Assembly (NCBI GenBank): GCA_003154855.1
Contig: PMEV01000065.1
Coordinates: forward strand, 9,683 to 22,542
Length of the DNA: 12,860 nt
Source of the DNA: Bryobacterales bacterium
GTDB lineage: Bacteria; Acidobacteriota; Terriglobia; Bryobacterales; Bryobacteraceae
Direction: 5' to 3'
The notes beneath the pieces were generated by a model, which worked only from the letters and a program-made list of their open reading frames with translations, was not told where the DNA came from and ran no database searches. The position numbers and the translations under genes are program-made. Below, in pieces: positions 6,315 to 12,860 of this stretch (position 1 is the first letter of the stretch; each line of letters starts with the position of its first letter).

Positions 6315-7139
6315 ATGAGAAAAGTTGCCATTTACGGGAAAGGTGGAATCGGCAAATCCACCACGACGCAGAACACGGTTGCAGCCCTGGCCGAGATGGG
6401 AAAGAAGGTGATGGTAGTCGGCTGCGACCCGAAGGCCGATTCCACACGCCTGCTGCTGGGAGGGCTGGCACAGAAGACCGTTCTCGACACCTTGCGCGAG
6501 GAAGGCGAGGACGTGGAGCTGGACGACATCCGCCGCCGCGGCTTTGGCGACACCTATTGCACGGAGTCCGGCGGGCCGGAACCGGGAGTGGGCTGCGCCG
6601 GGCGCGGCATCATCACTTCCATCAATCTGCTCGAACAATTGGGCGCGTATAGCGAAGCCGAGAACCTCGACTACGTGTTCTACGACGTGCTGGGCGATGT
6701 TGTGTGCGGAGGATTCGCCATGCCGATCCGCGAAGGCAAGGCGCAGGAGATCTACATCGTCTGCTCGGGCGAAATGATGGCCATGTACGCGGCCAACAAT
6801 ATCTGCAAAGGGATCGTCAAATTCGCCAACGCTGGCGGCGTGCGGCTGGGAGGGCTGATCTGCAACAGCCGCAAGGTGGATAACGAGAGAGAAATGATCG
6901 AAGAGCTGTCGCGGCAGCTCGGCACGCAGATGATCCACTTCATTCCCCGCGACAACGACGTGCAGCGCGCCGAGATAAACCGCAAGACGGTGATCGACTG
7001 GAAGGCGGACGCTCCGCAAGCCGACGAATACCGGCAACTGGCGCGGGCGATCGACGGCAACGAGAAGTTCGTCATACCCAAACCGCTGGCGATGGACACT
7101 CTCGAAACTCTGTTGATCGACTTCGGACTGGCCGCCTGA
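6315..7139 (+). CDS. nifH: Nitrogenase iron protein NifH
   Basis: The protein has 274 residues, a normal NifH length. The ATP loop GKGGIGKS is at 8-15; the Fe4S4 ligands are C94 (GVGCAGRG) and C131 (DVVCGGFA); R97 is the arginine that is ADP-ribosylated in some diazotrophs; the DVLGD switch region is at 124-128. NifH is a homodimer that uses ATP to pass electrons to NifDK, and it is also needed in cofactor maturation. The start MRKVAIYGKGG matches the family; AAGGAG lies 11 bases upstream. In-frame upstream starts exist (for example 6264) but would add non-homologous residues. It is the first gene of nifHDKEN. The sequence, with TVLDTLREEGEDVEL and CNSRKVDNEREMIEEL, resembles deltaproteobacterial NifH and not chlorophyllide or methanogen NifH-like paralogues. 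Confidence 0.99.
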   Translation: MRKVAIYGKGGIGKSTTTQNTVAALAEMGKKVMVVGCDPKADSTRLLLGGLAQKTVLDTLREEGEDVELDDIRRRGFGDTYCTESGGPEPGVGCAGRGIITSINLLEQLGAYSEAENLDYVFYDVLGDVVCGGFAMPIREGKAQEIYIVCSGEMMAMYAANNICKGIVKFANAGGVRLGGLICNSRKVDNEREMIEELSRQLGTQMIHFIPRDNDVQRAEINRKTVIDWKADAPQADEYRQLARAIDGNEKFVIPKPLAMDTLETLLIDFGLAA

Positions 7140-7162
7140 GAGCCGGCTGAGGAGACACTACG

Positions 7163-8779
7163 ATGCAACCGAATCCACACATGGTTAAAGACGAGCTACT
7201 GAAAGCGTACCCGAAGAAGACCGCGCGCAAGCGGGCCGAGCAGATCGTGGTCAACGAGCGCCGGGACGACGGCGCGGTTCCCGAGATCAAGGCCAACGTG
7301 CGCACCACGCCGGGCGCCATCACGCAGCGGGGCTGCACCTACGCCGGCTGCAAGGGCGTGGTGATCGGACCCACGCGCGACATCCTGAGCATCACGCACG
7401 GCCCCATCGGCTGCGGCTTCTACAGTTGGCTGACGCGACGCAACCAGACGCGGCCCGAGGGACCCGAGGACGCCAACTACATTACGTATTGTCTGAGCAC
7501 CGACATGCAGGACGAGCAAATTGTCTTCGGCGGCGAGAAGAAGCTCCGGGCGGCCATCGAAGAGGCGTATGAGATCTTCCATCCCAAAGCCATCGCCATC
7601 TTCTCCACCTGTCCGGTGGGGCTGATCGGCGACGACGTACACTCGGTGGCGCGAGACATGAAGGAGAAGCTGGGGATCAACGTATTTGGCTTCAGTTGCG
7701 AAGGATACAAGGGGGTAAGCCAGTCGGCCGGCCATCACATAGCCAACAATCAGCTCTTCAAGCACGTGGTGGGAACCAACGAAACGCCGCGGCCGGAGAA
7801 GTTCAAAATCAACCTGCTGGGCGAGTACAACATCGGTGGCGATGCGTTCGTTATCGAGGATCTTCTGGAGCGCTGCGGCATCACGCTGGTATCCACGTTC
7901 AGCGGCAATTCTACCTACGACGCCTTCGCCAATTCGCACATGGCGGACCTCAACGCGGTGATGTGCCACCGGTCGATAAACTACGTGGCGGAGATGATGG
8001 AAAAGAAGTTCGGCATCCCCTGGATCAAGGTGAACTTCACGGGCGCGGAAGGCACCGCCAAGTCGCTGCGCCACATCGCGCAGTACTTTAACGACGCCGA
8101 GCTGACCGAAAGGGTCGAGCGGGCGATCTCCGAAGAGATGACCGCCGTCCTCGAGACGCAGTTTGCAGTGCGCTCGCGCTGCGAAGGCAAGACGGCCATG
8201 CTGTTCGTCGGCGGCTCGCGGGCCCACCACTACCAGGTGCTGTTCGCGGAGATGGGCATGAAAACCGTGGCGGCGGGTTACGAGTTCGCCCATCGCGACG
8301 ACTACGAGGGCCGGCGCGTGTTGCCGACGGTTAAGGTGGACGCCGACAGCCGGAACATCGAAGAGCTGCATGTGGTTTCCGACGAGAAGCGCTACCGCCC
8401 GCGCAAAGGTCCGGACGAGCTGGTGCAACTGGAAGCCGCAGGCATGGAGATCGCCGGCTACCAGGGCATGATGCCGGAGATGGAAGAAGGCGCTCTGGTC
8501 ATCGACGACATCTATCACTTCGAAATGGAGCGGCTTCTGGAGATCTACAAGCCCGACGTGTTCTGCGCGGGGATCAAAGAGAAGTACGCCGTCCAGAAGG
8601 CCGGCATTCCCTGCAAGCAGCTTCACAGCTACGACTACGGCGGGCCGTATGCGGGCTTCCGGGGCGCGATCAACTTCTACCGGGAGATCGACCGTATGGT
8701 GAACACCAAGATCTGGTCTTACGTCCAGGCTCCGTGGGAGACGGAGGAAGAGCTGGCGGAAGTGGAGATCGCAAGCTAG
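7163..8779 (+). CDS. nifD: Nitrogenase MoFe protein alpha chain NifD
   Basis: The protein has 538 residues, longer than the roughly 480-490 of Azotobacter-type NifD. P-cluster ligands are C58 (GCTYAGC), C84 (IGCGFYSW) and C150 (STCPVGLIGDD). FeMo-cofactor ligands are C268 (MCHRSINY) and H488 (QLHSYDY). The active-site pair Q187 and H191 (VSQSAGHH) is present, matching Q191/H195 of Azotobacter. These residues say it is a true catalytic subunit. The extra length lies at about 375-450, between GYEFAHRDDYEGRR and ALVIDDIYH, where the clostridial-type enzymes have an insertion of about 50 residues. GGAG lies eight bases before the ATG, and the gap after nifH is 23 bases, leaving no room for nifI genes. 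No delta-subunit gene (vnfG/anfG) follows, consistent with the Mo enzyme. Confidence 0.99.
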   Translation: MQPNPHMVKDELLKAYPKKTARKRAEQIVVNERRDDGAVPEIKANVRTTPGAITQRGCTYAGCKGVVIGPTRDILSITHGPIGCGFYSWLTRRNQTRPEGPEDANYITYCLSTDMQDEQIVFGGEKKLRAAIEEAYEIFHPKAIAIFSTCPVGLIGDDVHSVARDMKEKLGINVFGFSCEGYKGVSQSAGHHIANNQLFKHVVGTNETPRPEKFKINLLGEYNIGGDAFVIEDLLERCGITLVSTFSGNSTYDAFANSHMADLNAVMCHRSINYVAEMMEKKFGIPWIKVNFTGAEGTAKSLRHIAQYFNDAELTERVERAISEEMTAVLETQFAVRSRCEGKTAMLFVGGSRAHHYQVLFAEMGMKTVAAGYEFAHRDDYEGRRVLPTVKVDADSRNIEELHVVSDEKRYRPRKGPDELVQLEAAGMEIAGYQGMMPEMEEGALVIDDIYHFEMERLLEIYKPDVFCAGIKEKYAVQKAGIPCKQLHSYDYGGPYAGFRGAINFYREIDRMVNTKIWSYVQAPWETEEELAEVEIAS

Positions 8780-8805
8780 CGAGACGGCTCTGGAGGGAGA
8801 CTGCG

Positions 8806-10188
8806 ATGCTACTGCGGCATACTACGGCGGAGGTCAAGGAACGCTCCGCTCTGACCATCAATCCGGCTAAGACCTGCCAGCCGATCGGGGCTATGTACGC
8901 CGCCTTGGGGGTACACAACTGTCTGCCACATAGCCACGGGTCGCAGGGATGCTGCGCCTATCATCGAAGCGCGCTGACGAAACACTACAAGGAACCGGTG
9001 ATGGCGGGCAGCAGTTCGTTCACCGAAGGGGCGGCGGTGTTCGGCGGCCAGGCCAACCTGCTGCAGGCCATCTCCAACATGTTTGCGCTGTATAACCCCG
9101 ACGTCATCGCCATTCACACTACCTGCCTGTCGGAGACCATTGGCGACGACATCGTGCAGATCGTCGCCAAGGCGCGGGAGGAAGGCAAGGTCCCGCCCGG
9201 CAAGTACCTGATTCACGCCAACACGCCGAGCTATATCGGGTCGCACGTAACCGGTTTCTCCAATATGGTGAAGGGCCTCGTCGCCTATCTCTCCGAAGCG
9301 ACCGGGCGCAGGCGCAACCAGGTGAACATTATTCCGGGCTGGGTAGAGCCGAGCGACATGCGCGAGCTGCGGCGCATTTCGCGCGCCATGGGCATCAACC
9401 CCAATATCTTCCCCGATACCTCCGACGTGATGGACGCACCGCAGACCGGCCGGCACGAGTTCTATCCCCGGGGCGGCGCCCCGGTGGCGGAGATCCGGCA
9501 CTCGGGCGACAGCCGGTCCACGCTGGCTCTGGGTCCGACCGCTTCGGAGGCCGCGGCTCTGGCGCTCGAAGCGAAGTGCGAGGTGCGTTCCGAGATTCTG
9601 GAGCTGCCGATCGGGCTGCTGGCCACGGACCGCCTCATCAACGCGCTGCGCCATCGCTCCGGCATCCGTGTGCCCGAATTCATCACCGATGAACGCGGCC
9701 GCCTGGTGGACATGCTCGCCGACATGCATCAGTATTTCTACCGGAAGCGCGTCGCCCTGTTCGGCGATCCGGACCAACTGGTTTCGTTAGCCGAGTTTCT
9801 GGTGACTCTGGACATGCGTCCCGTCTACATCGTCACCGGCACGCCTGGCAAGCGCTTCGAAACCCGGGTCCGCGAGGCGCTGGGCGATTCCGTTCCCGAG
9901 GCTCGGATCCGGCAGGGGCCGCAGGCCGATATGTTTCTCCTGCATCAGTGGATCAAGAAGGAGAGCGTGGATCTGCTGATCGGCAACACCTATGGGAAGT
10001 ACATCGCGCGGGACGAAGACATCCCGTTTGTGCGTTTTGGATTTCCGATTATCGACCGTGTGGGGCACTCCTATTTCCCGACGGTGGGATACATGGGCGC
10101 GATGCGCCTCGCCGAGAGGATACTCGGCGTGTTCATGGACCGCCAGGATCGGGATGCGCCGGAAGAAGCTTTCGAACTGACGATGTAA
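8806..10188 (+). CDS. nifK: Nitrogenase MoFe protein beta chain NifK
   Basis: The protein has 460 residues, with the short N-terminus of clostridial-type NifK (Azotobacter NifK has some 50-60 more residues there). P-cluster ligands are C24 (KTCQPIGAM), C49 (HGSQGC) and C107 (TTCLSETIGDD); TPSYIGSH carries the serine that matches S188 of Azotobacter. C39 and C50 are additional cysteines next to the cluster region. It forms the alpha2-beta2 MoFe protein with NifD. The ATG at 8806 is preceded by GGAGGGAG at good spacing. The open frame extends upstream into nifD, but the homology and ribosome site favour 8806. The gap from nifD is 26 bases and to nifE 19 bases, which supports one transcript. Confidence 0.99.
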   Translation: MLLRHTTAEVKERSALTINPAKTCQPIGAMYAALGVHNCLPHSHGSQGCCAYHRSALTKHYKEPVMAGSSSFTEGAAVFGGQANLLQAISNMFALYNPDVIAIHTTCLSETIGDDIVQIVAKAREEGKVPPGKYLIHANTPSYIGSHVTGFSNMVKGLVAYLSEATGRRRNQVNIIPGWVEPSDMRELRRISRAMGINPNIFPDTSDVMDAPQTGRHEFYPRGGAPVAEIRHSGDSRSTLALGPTASEAAALALEAKCEVRSEILELPIGLLATDRLINALRHRSGIRVPEFITDERGRLVDMLADMHQYFYRKRVALFGDPDQLVSLAEFLVTLDMRPVYIVTGTPGKRFETRVREALGDSVPEARIRQGPQADMFLLHQWIKKESVDLLIGNTYGKYIARDEDIPFVRFGFPIIDRVGHSYFPTVGYMGAMRLAERILGVFMDRQDRDAPEEAFELTM

Positions 10189-10207
10189 CCGGGTCGGGGT
10201 AACCAGA

Positions 10208-11569
10208 ATGAGCATCCTCGAAGAACGCAAGCCGCAGGTCTATCGGAAGGGCGCCGAGGCCTTCCAACTGGACTGCAACAAGCAGAGCGTGGCGGGCTCG
10301 GTGAGCCAGCGGGCTTGCGTCTTTTGTGGATCGCGCGTGGTGCTGTACCCGATTGCCGATGCGCTTCACCTGGTTCATGGCCCGCTGGGCTGCGCCGCCT
10401 ACACTTGGGATATTCGCGGAGCGCTCTCCAGCGGTGCGCAACTTCACCGCCTCAGCTTCTCCACGGACCTTCGCGAGATGGACGTGATCCAGGGCGGCGA
10501 GAAGAAGCTCGCCAAGGCCCTCTGCCAGCTCATCGACCTGCACCAGCCGAAAGCGGTCTTCGTATACTCCACCTGCATCGTCGGCGTGATCGGCGACGAT
10601 GTCGAAGCGGTGTGCCGCCAAGTGAGCGCCGTGAAAGGGATCCCGGTTCTGCCGGTCCATTCCGAAGGGTTCCGCGGCACCAAGCGCGACGGCTATCGTG
10701 CGGCTTGCGAGGCGCTGCTGAAGCTGGTGGGGACGGGATCGACCGCCGGCATCGGCCCGGTCGGCGTGAACATCCTCGGCGATTTCAACCTGGCCGGCGA
10801 GGTGTGGATCATCCGCGACTACTTCGAAAAGATGGGCGTCGAGGTGGTGGCGACCATCACGGGCGACGGCCGCGTGGACGATATCCGGCGCGCGCACGGC
10901 GCGGCACTCAACCTGGTGCAGTGTTCCGGTTCCATGATGCACCTGGCCAAACAGATGCAGGAGAAACGCGGCATCCCCTTCAAGAGGGTTTCGTATTTCG
11001 GCATCGAAGACATGGCGCAAGCGCTTTACGATACCGCGGAATTCTTCGCGGAACGGTCGCCCGGCATCGTCGAAAGAACCGCGGAGTTCGTGCGCGGGGA
11101 GCTGGCGGCGATCATGCCGCAGATCGCGCGGTACCGGAGCAAACTGGAGGGCCGCAAGGCGGCGGTATACGTAGGCGGCGCGTTCAAAGCCTTCTCGCTG
11201 GTACGCGCGCTGCGCCAACTGGGCATGCGTACGCTGATGGTCGGGTCGCAGACCGGACTGCGCGAGGATTACGAGGAGTTGCGCCAGTTGTGCGACGAAG
11301 GGACCATCATCGTGGACGATTCGAACCCCCTGGAGCTGTCTTCCTTCCTCCAGGAGAAAGACGTGGACCTGTTCGTCGGCGGCGTGAAAGAGCGCCCCAT
11401 CGCGTACAAACTGGGGGTCGGTTTTTGCGATCACAACCACGAGCGCAAAGAGCCGCTGGCGGGCTTCCTCGGGATGCTGAATTTCGCGCGCGAGGTTTAC
11501 AACACGGTGGCCAGCCCGGTCTGGAAGCTCACGCCGCGCGGCCGCAGAAGGGAGCTATCGTGGCGCTGA
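10208..11569 (+). CDS. nifE: FeMo-cofactor scaffold subunit NifE
   Basis: The protein has 453 residues and belongs to the NifD/NifE branch. Cluster-binding positions are visible: C37 or C40 (RACVFCG), C62 (PLGCAAYTW), C123 (YSTCIVGVIGDD) and C239 (VQCSGSMMHLA), the counterpart of the cofactor cysteine. The signatures HLVHGPLGC, ITGDGRVDDIRRAH and GVKERPIAYKLGVGFCDHNHERK distinguish NifE from NifD. With NifN it forms the tetramer on which the NifB product matures to FeMo-cofactor before transfer to NifDK. The ribosome site is modest (GGGG about eight bases before ATG), possibly lowering its synthesis relative to NifK. Its end overlaps the nifN start by 10 bases. Confidence 0.98.
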   Translation: MSILEERKPQVYRKGAEAFQLDCNKQSVAGSVSQRACVFCGSRVVLYPIADALHLVHGPLGCAAYTWDIRGALSSGAQLHRLSFSTDLREMDVIQGGEKKLAKALCQLIDLHQPKAVFVYSTCIVGVIGDDVEAVCRQVSAVKGIPVLPVHSEGFRGTKRDGYRAACEALLKLVGTGSTAGIGPVGVNILGDFNLAGEVWIIRDYFEKMGVEVVATITGDGRVDDIRRAHGAALNLVQCSGSMMHLAKQMQEKRGIPFKRVSYFGIEDMAQALYDTAEFFAERSPGIVERTAEFVRGELAAIMPQIARYRSKLEGRKAAVYVGGAFKAFSLVRALRQLGMRTLMVGSQTGLREDYEELRQLCDEGTIIVDDSNPLELSSFLQEKDVDLFVGGVKERPIAYKLGVGFCDHNHERKEPLAGFLGMLNFAREVYNTVASPVWKLTPRGRRRELSWR

Positions 11570-12860
11570 AGGAGCCGCTCGCCGCCACGCGCAACGCCTG
11601 CAAGTTGTGCGCGCCGCTGGGCGCCTGCCTGGCGCTGCGCGGCGTGGCGGGCGCGGCGCCGTTCTTGCACGGATCGCAAGGTTGCGCCACCTATATCCGC
11701 CGCTACCTGATTTCGCATTTTCGCGAACCGGTCGATATCGCGGTTTCCGGTTTCAGCGAGGCGACCACGGTGTTTGGCGGAGGCGCCAACCTGCGCAGCG
11801 GTCTGAACAACGTGGCGCGGCAGTACCACCCGGAACTGATCGGGATTGCGACGACCTGTCTGCCGGAGACTATCGGCGAAGACGTCGGACTGCTGTTGCG
11901 GGAATTCCGGCCCGAAGGGGACGCCGCTTTCCGCCTGGTGCACGTGGCGACGCCGAGTTATCGCGGAACGCACGTGGATGGCTTTCACGACACCGTGCGC
12001 GCATTGGTGGAGCAGTTGGCGGAAGGCGGCGAGGCTGGCGCGGGCATTAACGTGTTCCCCGGCATGGTGTCGCCGGCCGACTTGCGCTATCTGAAAGAGG
12101 TGTTCGCCGATTTCGGGATCGAGGCCACGCTTCTGCCCGACTACTCCGAGACGCTGGACGGGCCGCAACTCGACGAATACCAGAAGATCCCCGCGGGCGG
12201 AACTCCCGTCGGAAGCGTCCGCGCTATGGGACGGGCGCGCCTGAGTCTGGAACTGGGCCGCACCCTGGCGGAGTCCGGAACGGCGGCCGCATCTCTCGAG
12301 AGCAGATTTGGCGTGGGACGCCGCAAGCTCGGCTGGCCGCTTGGAGTGCTGGAAAGCGATCCCTTCTTCGCCGCACTGTCCGAATTGAGCGGCCGGCCGG
12401 TTCCGGAGAAACACGTCAAGGAGCGGGGCCGGCTGGTGGATTCTTACGTGGACGCGCATAAGTACGTCTTCGGGCGCCGGGCTGTCGTCTATGGCGAGGA
12501 AGACCTGGTGGTGGGCCTCGCGTCGTTTTTGTCGGAGATTGGAGTGCAGCCGGTGCTGTGTGCATCGGGTGGACGGAGTGGCCGCTTGGAAGAGGCCGTA
12601 AGGGCGGTTTCGGGCGACGCAGCCGAGATTCCCTTGGTGCGCGAGGACATGGATTTCGCTAGCCTGGGCGAGGCGGCTCGCGGCCTGGCTCCCGACTTCC
12701 TGATCGGCGGCAGCAAGGGCTACCATCTCGCTCGCGAACTCGATATTCCCTTGATTCGCGTTGGCTTCCCGATCCACGATCGCATCGGCGGCCAGCGCAT
12801 TCTGCATCTCGGCTACCGCGGCGCGCAGCAGTTGTTCGACGCGGTGACCAATACCCTGCT
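11560..12860 (+). CDS. nifN: FeMo-cofactor scaffold subunit NifN (3' end outside the window)
   Basis: The frame is open from GTG at 11560 to the right edge, giving 433 codons without a stop. GTG is preceded by AAGGGAG five bases upstream and overlaps the end of nifE by 10 bases, suggesting coupled translation. The N-terminus reads ACKLCAPLGAC (13-23), then HGSQGCATYIRRY (37-49), TTCLPETIGED (98-108) and TPSYRGTHVDGF, all typical of NifN; the closing HLGYRGAQQLFDAVTN is near the usual end, so few residues are missing. NifN pairs with NifE as the cofactor scaffold. It is related to NifK but lacks NifK's serine in the SHVTG segment (here THVDG) and other NifK features. C14, C17, C23 in a row of a short segment are a cysteine-rich N-terminus worth comparing with relatives. 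Confidence 0.97.
   Translation, partial: MALKEPLAATRNACKLCAPLGACLALRGVAGAAPFLHGSQGCATYIRRYLISHFREPVDIAVSGFSEATTVFGGGANLRSGLNNVARQYHPELIGIATTCLPETIGEDVGLLLREFRPEGDAAFRLVHVATPSYRGTHVDGFHDTVRALVEQLAEGGEAGAGINVFPGMVSPADLRYLKEVFADFGIEATLLPDYSETLDGPQLDEYQKIPAGGTPVGSVRAMGRARLSLELGRTLAESGTAAASLESRFGVGRRKLGWPLGVLESDPFFAALSELSGRPVPEKHVKERGRLVDSYVDAHKYVFGRRAVVYGEEDLVVGLASFLSEIGVQPVLCASGGRSGRLEEAVRAVSGDAAEIPLVREDMDFASLGEAARGLAPDFLIGGSKGYHLARELDIPLIRVGFPIHDRIGGQRILHLGYRGAQQLFDAVTNTL

Noticed and set aside
7140..7162. nifI1/nifI2 or a small gene between nifH and nifD
   Set aside because: The gap is 23 bases and holds only the nifD ribosome site and the short palindrome AGCCGGCT.
7196..8626. 476-codon open frame on the - strand
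   Set aside because: It is the antisense shadow of nifD, common in GC-rich genes, and has no family features.
10133..11440. 435-codon open frame on the - strand
   Set aside because: It is the antisense shadow of nifE.
11497..12807. 436-codon open frame on the - strand
   Set aside because: It is the antisense shadow of nifN, which reads through on the + strand with clear NifN motifs.
1..12860. CRISPR array, tRNA, rRNA, insertion sequence or attachment site
   Set aside because: No regularly spaced repeats, cloverleaf, rRNA segment, transposase or matching terminal repeats were seen; the only dispersed repeat is the 41-bp pair.

Overview
This GC-rich window carries the core of a molybdenum nitrogenase operon on the + strand (nifH, nifD, nifK, nifE, and nifN running off the right edge). 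Divergent from it, on the - strand, are a small molybdate-binding protein gene (mop), a large membrane Ser/Thr kinase, a LemA/TPM-domain gene trio, and the start of an unidentified membrane protein. The host is most likely an acidobacterium. That inference rests mainly on the kinase architecture: an N-terminal kinase domain, one membrane helix and a long C-terminal PD40/TolB-like propeller, an arrangement expanded in Acidobacteriota such as the Solibacter/Bryobacter group. No rRNA or other phylogenetic marker is present, so the assignment is provisional.

Layout. 1-241 (-): 5' part of a membrane-anchored coiled-coil protein. 242-570: non-coding, with inverted repeats. 571-2331 (-): lemA, then a YgcG-like TPM protein, then a second TPM protein, packed with a 1-bp gap and a 7-bp overlap and therefore probably one operon. 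2332-2678: non-coding, holding one copy of a 41-bp repeat. 2679-5243 (-): receptor-type Ser/Thr kinase. 5244-5648: no convincing gene, holding the second copy of the repeat. 5649-5873 (-): mop. 5874-6314: divergent regulatory region with an AT-rich island and three strong inverted repeats. 6315-12860 (+): nifHDKEN.

How the genes work together. NifH (Fe protein) passes electrons to NifDK (MoFe protein). NifEN is the scaffold on which the FeMo-cofactor precursor matures before insertion into NifDK. The P-cluster and cofactor ligands are intact in NifH, NifD and NifK, so this looks like a functional Mo-nitrogenase and not a nitrogenase-like paralogue. NifD carries a long insertion before its C-terminal part and NifK is short at its N-terminus. 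Both traits match the clostridial/deltaproteobacterial-type (Group II) enzymes. nifH and nifD are only 23 bp apart, so no nifI genes lie between them. The mop gene beside the operon fits intracellular molybdate supply. nifB, nifV, nifA and a molybdate transporter are not in the window.

The least explained parts are non-coding: two directly adjacent hairpins in the nifH leader (6212-6266), a composite hairpin upstream of mop (5960-6000), and the 41-bp repeat upstream of both the kinase and lemA.
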